Both the position numbers and the translations under genes were made by a program. A stretch of DNA of 64,000 nucleotides from an uncultured Paracoccaceae bacterium. GTDB taxonomy: Bacteria > Pseudomonadota > Alphaproteobacteria > Rhodobacterales > Rhodobacteraceae. Below are positions 28,117-35,888 of this stretch, in pieces. The stretch is from NCBI GenBank assembly GCA_947493145.1, contig CANLPZ010000001.1:1-64000 (forward strand), written 5' to 3'. Each line of letters starts with the position of its first letter. Within the stretch, counting starts at the first letter, position 1. The notes beneath the pieces are model-generated. The model was not told the origin of the DNA. It did not search any database and worked only from the letters and a program-made list of their open reading frames with translations.

Positions 28117-28338
28117 ATGGTCGCCACGTCTGTTACGAATTCAATCCGGCGCTTACGATTTGACGCCGACGAAATGACGCAAAAAACACTGGCCGAAAAG
28201 GTGGGCGTGACACGCCAAACTATTGTTGCGATCGAAAAAGCCAAATACGCGCCGTCTTTGGAATTGGCATTTTTGATCGCACAGGTGTTTGAAAAACCGC
28301 TCGAAGAGGTTTTCCATTTTAATCGGGACACTGACTAA
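28117..28338 (+). CDS. Short XRE-family (Cro/CI-type) transcriptional regulator
   Basis: A 73-aa protein consisting almost only of a helix-turn-helix: MTQKTLAEKVGVTRQTIVAIE is the recognition unit, followed by KYAPSLELAFLIAQVFEKPLEEVF, typical of the YozG/YgzD group of small regulators paired with membrane proteins. It probably binds the palindrome at 27592-27615 and controls its own two-gene operon. Not a toxin-antitoxin pair in any recognised sense. Confidence 0.85.
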   Translation: MVATSVTNSIRRLRFDADEMTQKTLAEKVGVTRQTIVAIEKAKYAPSLELAFLIAQVFEKPLEEVFHFNRDTD

Positions 28339-28380
28339 AACAGTTGTCGAACGACGTTTTCGTTTTTGAAAACCAACACA

Positions 28381-28413
28381 AAACGCCACGCTTTACATCA
28401 GTTGATGGCGTTT
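28381..28413 (+). terminator. Possible terminator of the membrane protein/XRE operon
   Basis: AAACGCCA and TGGCGTTT pair over a 17-nt loop that can itself form CATC/GATG. Only a short T-rich tail follows, so strength is uncertain. Confidence 0.45.
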
Positions 28414-28441
28414 GTTTAGCGACATCCAATATTCTTATAAT
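28412..28441 (+). promoter_or_regulatory. Candidate promoter for aroQ-luxR
   Basis: TTGTTT, 18 nt, then a consensus TATAAT. Transcription would start near 28448 and give a leader of about 155 nt that includes the tRNA-like element. Confidence 0.45.
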
Positions 28442-28547
28442 CAGTATTATGTAAAATAAATTAATGAATATCCCAGCAAATGCACGGCAAACGTGTTGCA
28501 ACGTTACCTATGCAACTCTACAACATCCATTTACCAAATAATAATCA

Positions 28548-28604
28548 TTGTAGCTCAACGGCAGCGCATCCGCTAAGAACAACGGAAATACAAAGGTCGA
28601 ACAT
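28548..28604 (+). pseudogene. tRNA-like relic in the aroQ leader
   Basis: TAGCTCAACGGCAGCGCA (28551-28568) matches a canonical tRNA D-arm with about two changes and can still pair as GCTC/GCGC. TCCG...CGGA (28569-28586) resembles a stretched anticodon stem, and AAAGGTCGAAC (28592-28602) resembles a T-arm missing a base. No acceptor stem is visible, so it is not a working tRNA. Its last part doubles as the aroQ ribosome site. Confidence 0.45.
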
Positions 28605-29048
28605 ATGCTTTCATTTCTGATACTCAACGGTCCTAACCTCAATCTACTTGGGACACGTCAGCCAGAAGTCTATGGTACAACGACGCTCGCCGACATTGAA
28701 AACGCTTGTGCTAATCTTGCTGAATCCGAAGGCATTGAACTAACATTTTCCCAATCAAATCATGAAGGTATATTGATTGATGAAATTCATGATTCAAAGG
28801 GAAAACACGATCTAATTATTTTGAATGCTGGTGCCTATACGCACACTTCGATTGCCTTGCACGATGCAATCGCATCTGTCGAGGTTCCCGTCATTGAATT
28901 GCACCTAAGCAATATTCATGCCCGCGAAGATTTCCGGCAAACAAGCTACATTTCCAAGGTTGCGATCGGTCAAATTTGTGGCTTTGGATCTGATGGATAC
29001 CTGTTATCCATACATGCCGGTATTTCATATTTAGGCGCAAAATCATGA
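28605..29048 (+). CDS. aroQ: Type II 3-dehydroquinate dehydratase
   Basis: A 147-aa type II dehydroquinase with all hallmark segments: ILNGPNLNLLGTRQPEVYG (Asn12 and lid Arg/Tyr), QSNHEG, NAGAYTHTSIALHDA and ELHLSNIHAREDFR (catalytic His). It converts 3-dehydroquinate to 3-dehydroshikimate and could serve biosynthesis or quinate use. The ribosome site AAAGG lies inside the tRNA-like relic. Its stop overlaps the luxR start by 4 bp, an unusual coupling. Base composition is AT-richer than the surroundings, hinting at separate ancestry. Confidence 0.9.
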   Translation: MLSFLILNGPNLNLLGTRQPEVYGTTTLADIENACANLAESEGIELTFSQSNHEGILIDEIHDSKGKHDLIILNAGAYTHTSIALHDAIASVEVPVIELHLSNIHAREDFRQTSYISKVAIGQICGFGSDGYLLSIHAGISYLGAKS

Positions 29049-29797
29049 GCTTAACAAGCCACCTTAATGCAGTTGTATCCAGTTCAAATATGGAAACGCT
29101 GTGGGATATGCATTGCCAAAAACTCGATGGATATGGTTTCGACCGCATCATATATGGGTTTTCAAGATCCGTGACCGATGTCTCACCTGGGGCGCCGGAT
29201 GATATGGTTTTGCTGACAAACCACGACAAAGCCTACACAGATGTCTTTATCCGCGAAGGATTGTTCCATTATGCCCCGATGGTTCGCTGGGGCATGAACA
29301 ATTTTGGGACCTCAAGCTGGTCGGTTGTGAAAGATTGGGTGGAACAAGGAAAGCTGTCACATGATGAGATTAAGGTTTTGGAGTTCAACAAAGAACACAA
29401 CGTGACAGCGGGATATTCGCAAAGCATGCATTCGGCGCAAAGCCGGTCACGTGGCGGGTTTGCGTTAACCGCGAAAAAGGGGTTCTCACAATTCGATGTC
29501 GACGCGATTTGGGGCAAATACGGCGACGAAATCGCGTTGATCAACAGTGTGACGCACCTTAAATTACTTACCCTGCCCTATAATGACAGTTACCAACTTA
29601 CGCGTCGACAACGCGAAGTTTTGGAATGGGTTGGTGACGGAAAAACCGTTGCGGATACCGCAATGATTATGGGGTTAACCCCCGCAACCGTTGAAAAACA
29701 CCTGCGTTTGGCGCGTGATAATTTACAGGTCGAAACCACGGCACAAGCGATATTGAAAGCGTCTTTCCTGAACCAGATTTTCATTTTGGATATTTAA
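29045..29797 (+). CDS. LuxR-family regulator with autoinducer-binding domain (LuxR solo)
   Basis: A 250-aa protein with an N-terminal autoinducer-binding domain and a C-terminal GerE-type HTH (LTRRQREVLEWVGDGKTVADTA, then TPATVEKHLR). Aligned gaplessly to TraR, Trp85 is kept (Trp92) but Trp57, Tyr61 and Asp70 are replaced by Tyr64, Phe68 and Ala77, while Pro71 is kept. Loss of the Asp that binds the acyl-homoserine-lactone amide suggests another ligand. No luxI-type gene is in the window. It is translationally coupled to aroQ. Confidence 0.85.
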   Translation: MSLTSHLNAVVSSSNMETLWDMHCQKLDGYGFDRIIYGFSRSVTDVSPGAPDDMVLLTNHDKAYTDVFIREGLFHYAPMVRWGMNNFGTSSWSVVKDWVEQGKLSHDEIKVLEFNKEHNVTAGYSQSMHSAQSRSRGGFALTAKKGFSQFDVDAIWGKYGDEIALINSVTHLKLLTLPYNDSYQLTRRQREVLEWVGDGKTVADTAMIMGLTPATVEKHLRLARDNLQVETTAQAILKASFLNQIFILDI

Positions 29798-30059
29798 ACA
29801 TAGATCCCAATTTCGAAAATTCCCCATTTAGTAAGGTAAACCGTACTTACCTTTACGCTACGGAATTGCGACAACACAACTGTTCCGTGAGTGGTGACAT
29901 TAATGTCTGGGAACTTAGGGGTTAACTTAGCGATTACTAAGCTCTAGCTCCTTTCCCTGACGGGAAACCGTCTGTTGGAACCTGTATATTTCTCAGGTGA
30001 CATCACACTAAATCAATGCTTGGTGCATTCATCCCTGCCAATAGCCCTGATTTTAAAAG
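29798..30059 (+). ncRNA. Noncoding tract after luxR: long 3' UTR or small RNA candidate
   Basis: No credible ORF is seen on either strand. It contains an inverted repeat AAGGTAA/TTACCTT (29833-29853) just after luxR, a TTAG/CTAA hairpin and a strong TTTCCC-TGAC-GGGAAA hairpin, and the plus-strand terminator follows at 30060. The terminator lies about 290 nt past the luxR stop, which suits either a long structured 3' UTR or a separate RNA. No clear promoter was found, and I do not recognise it as 6S, tmRNA, RNase P or SRP RNA. Confidence 0.3.
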
Positions 30060-30091
30060 CGCTGACCCTGAAACGGGTTGGCGTTTTTTTT
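30060..30091 (+). terminator. Plus-strand terminator at the end of the luxR 3' region
   Basis: CGCTGACCC and GGGTTGGCG form a 9-bp stem (two G-T pairs) with a 6-nt loop, followed by eight T. Confidence 0.8.
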
Positions 30092-30101
30092 CGCCTTAAA
30101 C

Positions 30102-30136
30102 AAAAAAGCCCGCGCTGATCATATCACAGCGCGGGC
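30102..30136 (-). terminator. Terminator of the rpsB-tsf operon
   Basis: GCCCGCGCTG and CAGCGCGGGC form a perfect 10-bp stem with a 9-nt loop; a run of T follows on the minus strand, 24 nt past the tsf stop. Confidence 0.88.
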
Positions 30137-30159
30137 AATATTTCGGACTAACGACGATA

Positions 30160-31035
30160 TTAGCCAGCGTTGATTTTCGCAACTTCTGCTGCAAAATCTT
30201 CTTCTTCTTTTTCGATGCCTTCGCCAACTTCCAAACGGACATATCCCGTAATAGTTGCGCCAGCTTCTTTTGCTGCGGCTTCGACTGTCAGGTCTGGGTT
30301 CACAACGAACGCTTGGCCAAGCAATGTGATTTCAGCGATGAATTTCTTCATACGGCCAACAATCATTTTCTCGATCACCGCGTCTGGCTTGCCAGATTCT
30401 TTTGCGATGTCGATTTGTACTTGCTTTTCTTTTTCCACAACCGCTGGGTCAAGATCAGCTTCAGACAACGACGCAGGGTTCGTTGCCGCAATATGCATTG
30501 CAACCTGTTTCCCGAATGCTTCGTCGCCGCCGTTTAGCGCGACAAGAACACCGATGTTACCCATGTTGTCGCCAGCCGCGTTGTGCACGTAAGACACAAC
30601 AGTTTCGCCTTCGACAGATGACATACGACGCAATGACATGTTTTCGCCGATTGTCGCGATTTTGTCTGTGATCGTGTCCGCAACAGTGCGTCCGCCCAGA
30701 TCAGCCGCAGCCAACGCGTCAACGTCCGCAACTGTCAGACCCGCTTTTGCGATCTCTGCGACCATCGCTTGGAAGTCAGCGTTTTTCGCAACGAAATCTG
30801 TTTCTGCGTTAACTTCGACTGCGACGCCTTTGCCACCTTCGACAGCCAAGGCAACAAGGCCTTCAGCAGCCGTACGGCCAGATTTTTTGGCAGCTTTTGC
30901 CAAACCTTTGGTGCGCAACCAATCAACGGCTGCTTCCATGTCACCATCATTTTCGACCAACGCTTTTTTCGCGTCCATCATGCCTGCGCCGGTTGAATCA
31001 CGCAGTTCTTTTACCAAAGCAGCTGTAATTGCCAT
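30160..31035 (-). CDS. tsf: Translation elongation factor Ts
   Basis: A 291-aa EF-Ts with the N-terminal UBA-like segment ([19 protein letters not shown]) and the core TDFVAKN motif that contacts EF-Tu. It exchanges GDP for GTP on EF-Tu. It is the second gene of rpsB-tsf (71 bp gap) and is followed by a strong terminator. Confidence 0.97.
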   Translation of the reverse strand: MAITAALVKELRDSTGAGMMDAKKALVENDGDMEAAVDWLRTKGLAKAAKKSGRTAAEGLVALAVEGGKGVAVEVNAETDFVAKNADFQAMVAEIAKAGLTVADVDALAAADLGGRTVADTITDKIATIGENMSLRRMSSVEGETVVSYVHNAAGDNMGNIGVLVALNGGDEAFGKQVAMHIAATNPASLSEADLDPAVVEKEKQVQIDIAKESGKPDAVIEKMIVGRMKKFIAEITLLGQAFVVNPDLTVEAAAKEAGATITGYVRLEVGEGIEKEEEDFAAEVAKINAG

Positions 31036-31106
31036 TCTTTTGGTCCTTTAGAGAAATGGTTGAGTAGAAAACCAAGCGAGCCCCTGCCCGCTTGGCGGTT
31101 CTGGTC

Positions 31107-31880
31107 TTATGCTTCTGCTGGAGCTTCTTCAGCAACAACTTCTTCGACGGGTGCTTCAACAGCTTCGCCAAGATCGAAGCCAGCTGCGCCCATTGCTGCG
31201 GACATGCCGTCCAGCGCTGCGCGTGCAACCAAGTCTGTGTAAAGCGCGATCGCACGAGCGGCATCGTCGTTACCAGGGATGATGTAATCAACACCGTCTG
31301 GTGAACAGTTTGTGTCAACAACCGCAACCACAGGAATGCCAAGCTTGTTTGCTTCTGCAACAGCAAGATCTTCTTTTTTCACGTCGATGACGAACAACAG
31401 ATCAGGAACACCGCCCATTTCGCGGATACCACCAAGTGACGCTTGAAGCTTTTCTTGGTCACGTTCCATGCCAAGACGTTCTTTTTTCGTCAGACCTTCG
31501 GCGCCAGATTCCAAAGCTTCGTCAATCGCCTTTAGACGGCCAATTGATTTCGAAACAGTTTGCCAGTTTGTCAATGTTCCACCCAACCAACGGTGGTTCA
31601 TGTAATACTGAGCAGATTTTTCAGCCGCATCTGCGATTGATTTCTGCGCCTGACGCTTTGTGCCGACGAACAAAACGCTTCCGCCTTTGGCAACAGTTTC
31701 ACGAACAACATTCAACGCTGCGTCCAACATTGGAACGGTTTGTGTCAGGTCCATGATGTGGATGCCGTTGCGAGAGCCGTAGATGAACTCTTGCATTTTT
31801 GGGTTCCAGCGCTGTGTCTGGTGGCCAAAGTGAACGCCTGCTTCCAATAGCTGACGCATTGTGAACTCTGGTAGAGCCAT
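31107..31880 (-). CDS. rpsB: 30S ribosomal protein S2
   Basis: The start is the ATG at 31880 ([15 protein letters not shown]) with GGAAAGGA upstream; the reading frame stays open through the leader but that part is not S2. The product is 257 aa with the S2 signatures [15 protein letters not shown] and [21 protein letters not shown]. The C-terminus is an acidic Ala/Glu/Val tail ([13 protein letters not shown]), common in alphaproteobacterial S2. Expression starts from a sigma-70 promoter through a structured leader. Confidence 0.97.
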   Translation of the reverse strand: MALPEFTMRQLLEAGVHFGHQTQRWNPKMQEFIYGSRNGIHIMDLTQTVPMLDAALNVVRETVAKGGSVLFVGTKRQAQKSIADAAEKSAQYYMNHRWLGGTLTNWQTVSKSIGRLKAIDEALESGAEGLTKKERLGMERDQEKLQASLGGIREMGGVPDLLFVIDVKKEDLAVAEANKLGIPVVAVVDTNCSPDGVDYIIPGNDDAARAIALYTDLVARAALDGMSAAMGAAGFDLGEAVEAPVEEVVAEEAPAEA

Positions 31881-31908
31881 GTGTCTTTTCCTTTCCGGTT
31901 TAATCCTC

Positions 31909-31980
31909 AGCGGGGCGAAACGGACGTTTGTCCAACCGGCGGACCTTTTGGGATGTCTCCCCATCAGGCCCAACCCCGCT
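31909..31980 (-). promoter_or_regulatory. rpsB leader: Structured rpsB leader, possible r-protein autoregulatory element
   Basis: In the transcript AGCGGGG near 31980 can pair with CCCCGCT near 31909, closing a domain of about 70 nt with inner GATG/CATC and GTCC/GGAC hairpins, just upstream of the ribosome site. Autoregulation by S2 through the rpsB leader is known in E. coli; here it is inferred. Confidence 0.45.
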
Positions 31981-31998
31981 TGCGGTATGAATGCGCGC

Positions 31999-32027
31999 CG
32001 TATAGTCGCCAACCCCCTTATGCGCAA
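31999..32027 (-). promoter_or_regulatory. rpsB-tsf promoter
   Basis: On the minus strand TTGCGC, 17 nt, TATACG, about 120 nt upstream of the rpsB start codon. Good spacing and the only strong match in the gap. Confidence 0.65.
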
Positions 32028-32053
32028 GGGGTTTGATTGCGGTTTTTACGAAT

Positions 32054-33187
32054 TTACAGGAACACCCGTTCGATGCACCACCAAATGCCGATAATTGCAA
32101 TCGCAATCGATGCCGGAATTGAAATAACGCGGCGGTACCATGGTTTGTCACGGAACCATAATCCAACGGCCAAAAACGCGACAGCAATAACCGTTAATTG
32201 CCCGACTTCGACACCGATGTTGAACCCGATTAAGGCCGAAATAAACTGTCCCTCTGGCAGACCAAAGTCCCCAAGAACCGAAGCAAAACCAAGTCCGTGC
32301 AACAAGCCGAATGCGAAAATAACGGCGGGTCGCCAACGGCTTAACCGATCTGTCATAATGTTTTCGACCGCAACAAAAACGATTGAGGCCGCAATTAACG
32401 GTTCAACAATATGGCCTGGAATATTGACCAAGCCCAAGGCCCCAAGGGCCAAAGTGACCGTGTGCGCCAAAGTAAAGGCCGTCACTTGCCACAACAACGG
32501 GCCAAGCCGCGCAGCAAGGAAAAAGAGACCCAGTACAAACAAAATATGATCCAGACCTTTGGGGATGATGTGATCAAATCCAACAGGAATATATTCGATT
32601 AAAGTTTCCCAAAATGTTGGCAAGGGAACCCCATCAACCGATATCGGTTCGCTTGTCGCGCCATCCCACAAATAATCGGTGTACGGATTATCGACCCCCT
32701 GCTGGCGCAAAATCAATGTTCCGAAATCTGCGGGCCATGTCACGGTGACCGGTCCTGCGCTCTGTGCTTCGAATGCAATCGTGGACAAGCGCGGCATATC
32801 CGTTATTGGATTATTAGGTACGTCGACAGACACCAATGTCAGTGGCAAATTTGACCCATCCGAAACCACGATTTTTTCTGACATAACAGGCCAGTATTGG
32901 TCAAACTTAGTCTTCAGGTCCTCGGGCGTTAACAGTCGCAACGCATCGTAATCCGCGGCACCATCCGCATCGTCCGTATCCGCCACCTGTGTTTGATCGA
33001 TCCCCGCGATAAATGTTTCCAAGGCCAACCGCAGTTCGACCAACACATTTTCGTCGCTCACCGTTATGTCCCCAACGGTCGCCGAAATTTCATGGGCTTG
33101 GGCCGCAATTGCCCCCCAAACCAGAATAAACATTGACATAACCAGCCGTTGCGACAGGTTTCTTAGGGAACAAAGGATATAGAACAT
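32054..33187 (-). CDS. HupE/UreJ-family membrane protein
   Basis: Starting at 33187 the product is 377 aa; ATG at 33139 (361 aa) is an alternative and neither has a clear ribosome site. A signal sequence ends at AAQA-HEI. An extracytoplasmic domain of about 170 residues is followed by HupE/UreJ_2-type helices with GFDHIIPKGLDHILFVLGLF, FTLAHTVTLALG and FGLLHGLGFASV, whose conserved His/Asp could bind metal. HupE/UreJ relatives transport nickel or cobalt, but this long form is of unproven function. Its 5' end overlaps the divergent DUF4198 gene start. Confidence 0.7.
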   Translation of the reverse strand: MFYILCSLRNLSQRLVMSMFILVWGAIAAQAHEISATVGDITVSDENVLVELRLALETFIAGIDQTQVADTDDADGAADYDALRLLTPEDLKTKFDQYWPVMSEKIVVSDGSNLPLTLVSVDVPNNPITDMPRLSTIAFEAQSAGPVTVTWPADFGTLILRQQGVDNPYTDYLWDGATSEPISVDGVPLPTFWETLIEYIPVGFDHIIPKGLDHILFVLGLFFLAARLGPLLWQVTAFTLAHTVTLALGALGLVNIPGHIVEPLIAASIVFVAVENIMTDRLSRWRPAVIFAFGLLHGLGFASVLGDFGLPEGQFISALIGFNIGVEVGQLTVIAVAFLAVGLWFRDKPWYRRVISIPASIAIAIIGIWWCIERVFL

Positions 33188-33989
33188 GCGGTTTTTTACT
33201 TTTTTCATTGGTTTGCTGATAGCGTCAATCGCGAGTGCACACGAGCATTGGATCGAACCTGAGGCGTATCAAGTCACATTGGACACAAAAATCAAAGCCT
33301 CATTTCGCAACGGCGAAGAATTTTCTGGTGGTCAATTTCCCTATTTCAGCCGTTCCACTGAACAATTAGACGTCTTTGTTGCTGGGAACCGTGGTCGGCT
33401 TAGCGGTCGCGATGGGGATTTTCCTGCCATCCAGCTGCAGCCCCCGATTGTTGGTCTCTATGTGTTTGCCTATCAATCAAAACCCGCGACCTTGTCGTAT
33501 GAGACACTTGAAAAATTCGCAAAATTTGCGGCCCACAAAGATTTCCCAACCGCGCTTGACGACCATATCAGAAACGATTTTCCGAAAACCGATTTTACCG
33601 AAACCTACACACGATTTTCAAAATCGCTCGTCGCGGTTGGTTCGCAAACGAACGGGTTTCAGGATGTCGAAACAGGGATGGAAACGGAACTGGTTGCGCT
33701 TTCAAACCCCTATGCGAATGCGTCCGGCACGATTGACGTCAAATCGCTGTATCGCGGGGCCCCACGTGCAAACGCCCAAATCGAATTGTTTGAAAAATCG
33801 CCCGATGGGGATGTGTCGATTACACTGCACCGCACCAATGCGGCAGGTATTGCCAAATTGCCGGTTAAAAAAGGCCACGACTATTTGGTCGACGCAGTGG
33901 TTTTACGGCCTGCAACTGGGGCGGCAGCGGGAAAGACCGCTGTTTGGGAAACACTCTGGGCATCATTAACCTTTGCAATTCCGCAATAG
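33186..33989 (+). CDS. DUF4198-family periplasmic protein
   Basis: A 267-aa protein with a signal peptide (cleavage at ASA-HEH), giving a mature N-terminus HEHWIEP, a His-rich start typical of DUF4198 proteins that are often encoded with metal-uptake genes. AAAGGA lies 9 bases upstream of the ATG. The C-terminal half looks like a carboxypeptidase-regulatory-type beta-sandwich (GAPRANAQIELF, TNAAGIAKLPVKKGHDYLV). Paired with the HupE-like gene, it may help metal handling; this is inference. Confidence 0.75.
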   Translation: MRFFTFFIGLLIASIASAHEHWIEPEAYQVTLDTKIKASFRNGEEFSGGQFPYFSRSTEQLDVFVAGNRGRLSGRDGDFPAIQLQPPIVGLYVFAYQSKPATLSYETLEKFAKFAAHKDFPTALDDHIRNDFPKTDFTETYTRFSKSLVAVGSQTNGFQDVETGMETELVALSNPYANASGTIDVKSLYRGAPRANAQIELFEKSPDGDVSITLHRTNAAGIAKLPVKKGHDYLVDAVVLRPATGAAAGKTAVWETLWASLTFAIPQ

Positions 33990-34028
33990 CGGCTTGAACC
34001 TTTTGGCCGCGCAAGCGAAATTGACCAA

Positions 34029-34925
34029 ATGAACAAAGAATCCACCAAAGTGATTTGCATCGGGTCCGTTTTATGGGACGTGATCGGTCGATCCGCCAGC
34101 CACATGCGCCAAGGCAGCGATGTCCCTGGTCGCATTACACGTATTCCTGGCGGTGTGGCATTGAATATCGCCATGACCCTTAGACGGTTTGAACTGACCC
34201 CGTCCCTATTGACCCTTGTGGGTCGCGACGACGAAGGCGAGGAACTGATCAACGCCTGCAATCGTATGGGGTTGATCACCGAACATATTTATCGGTCCGA
34301 CGATTTGCCAACCGATTGCTATATGGCGGTCGAGGGTGCGAATGGATTGATCGCGGCCATCGCGGACGCGCATTCGCTTGAGGCCGCCGGATCAAAAATC
34401 TTGCGGCCCTTGGAAAATGGAACGCTTGGCTCAGCGAACGCACCGTTTGACGGCGTGATTGCATTGGACGGCAACCTGACAGTCGAGTTATTGCGCGACA
34501 TCGCGCAAAGCCCACTGTTTTCGCAATCTGATCTGCGCGTGGCCCCAGCAAGCCCTGGCAAGGCGGAACGTTTGATGCCACTGTTGGGCCACCCACAAGC
34601 CACGCTTTATGTGAACCTTGAAGAAGCCAATTTATTGCTCAACGCCACGCATGACGACGCCGCAACCGCTGCGAAAAATCTTGCGGCCAAGGGATCAGGG
34701 CGCGTTTTGGTCACCAATGGTGGAGACGCGGCTGCGATTGCAACGGGCGATCAGTTGATTGAACAAACCCCACCGCAGGTCATGGTGACCCGCGTAACTG
34801 GTGCAGGTGATACCTTTATGGCGGCGCATATCGCCGCAGAACTTTCTGGCGCATCTGACAACGATGCGCTTGCCCAAGCGTTGCGAACTGCCGCCGCTTA
34901 TGTTTCCGGAGATACCCCATTATGA
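34029..34925 (+). CDS. psuK: PfkB-family kinase, probable pseudouridine kinase
   Basis: A 298-aa ribokinase-fold protein with GGVALNIAMTLRR near the N-terminus and the PfkB signature 2 VTRVTGAGDTFMAAH containing the catalytic Asp. By itself it could be any nucleoside or sugar kinase. The 4-bp overlap with a clear psuG gene makes pseudouridine kinase the best call, supplying pseudouridine-5'-phosphate for cleavage. Confidence 0.82.
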   Translation: MNKESTKVICIGSVLWDVIGRSASHMRQGSDVPGRITRIPGGVALNIAMTLRRFELTPSLLTLVGRDDEGEELINACNRMGLITEHIYRSDDLPTDCYMAVEGANGLIAAIADAHSLEAAGSKILRPLENGTLGSANAPFDGVIALDGNLTVELLRDIAQSPLFSQSDLRVAPASPGKAERLMPLLGHPQATLYVNLEEANLLLNATHDDAATAAKNLAAKGSGRVLVTNGGDAAAIATGDQLIEQTPPQVMVTRVTGAGDTFMAAHIAAELSGASDNDALAQALRTAAAYVSGDTPL

Positions 34926-35821
34926 TCAAAATGACCTTTAGTGCCGAAGTCGCGGACGCCCGCAGCAGCGGCCAGCCGATTGTCGCGCTTGAAAGCACAA
35001 TTATCACCCACGGCATGCCTTATCCGCAAAATGTTGAAACCGCGCGGCTGGTGGAACAAACGGTGCGTGACAATGGGGCCGTTCCCGCAACAATCGCCGT
35101 ATTGGATGGTGCGTTGCACATTGGTTTGGATGATGATCAGTTGACGAAATTGGCACAGGCGGACAATGTCGCGAAATTGTCGCGTGCAGATATGGCCGTG
35201 TGCATGGCAACCGGTGGAACCGGCGCAACGACTGTCGCGGCAACAATGATTGCGGCCCATATGGCGGATATCAAGGTTTTCGCCACGGGCGGTATCGGCG
35301 GGGTCCATCGCGGGGCAGAAACCACATTCGATATATCTGCGGATCTAAGTGAACTGGCGCAAACACCGGTGAGCGTTGTTGCAGCTGGCGCAAAAGCAAT
35401 CTTGGACATCCCCAAAACGTTGGAAGTCTTGGAAACCAACGGTGTTCCTGTGATTGCATATGGCCAAGATAGCCTGCCGGCGTTTTGGTCTGCGACATCA
35501 GATATTGACGCCCCGCTCCGCCTCGACAGCGCAAGCGAAATCGCAAAGGCGCATGCGGTCCGTGGCGAAATGGGATTGCCAGGCGGACAGCTTATTGCGA
35601 ACCCGATCCCAAAGGCCGATGAAATCCCGCAAGCGACCTTGCGACCGGTGATTGATCAAGCGCTAAACGAAGCCGAAGAACGAAACATACAAGCAAAAGC
35701 CGTCACACCGTTTCTTTTGCAACGTATTTTCGAATTGACCGATGGTGCGTCGCTCACCGCAAATATCGCGCTTGTGCGTAATAATGCGGCACTCGCGGCA
35801 AAAATCGCCGCCGCTATGTAA
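34922..35821 (+). CDS. psuG: Pseudouridine-5'-phosphate glycosidase
   Basis: A 299-aa PsuG/IndA-family enzyme with ALESTIITHGMPYPQNVETA at the start, a GTGATTVAATM segment and FATGGIGGVHRGAE. It splits the C-glycosidic bond of pseudouridine-5'-phosphate to uracil and ribose-5-phosphate. With psuK it forms a two-gene pseudouridine salvage operon (ATGA overlap). Confidence 0.93.
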   Translation: MIKMTFSAEVADARSSGQPIVALESTIITHGMPYPQNVETARLVEQTVRDNGAVPATIAVLDGALHIGLDDDQLTKLAQADNVAKLSRADMAVCMATGGTGATTVAATMIAAHMADIKVFATGGIGGVHRGAETTFDISADLSELAQTPVSVVAAGAKAILDIPKTLEVLETNGVPVIAYGQDSLPAFWSATSDIDAPLRLDSASEIAKAHAVRGEMGLPGGQLIANPIPKADEIPQATLRPVIDQALNEAEERNIQAKAVTPFLLQRIFELTDGASLTANIALVRNNAALAAKIAAAM

Positions 35822-35888
35822 GCGCCCCATTGTCGCGGCAGTCTCTTTCCCCTAGGTAGGCAGAAAGTCACCAACGGACGTCGCCGCC

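Noticed and set aside
29860-30059. Possible 6S RNA or tmRNA
   Set aside because: No tag-peptide sequence, no tRNA-like ends, and the expected 6S central bubble could not be recognised by eye; left as unassigned.
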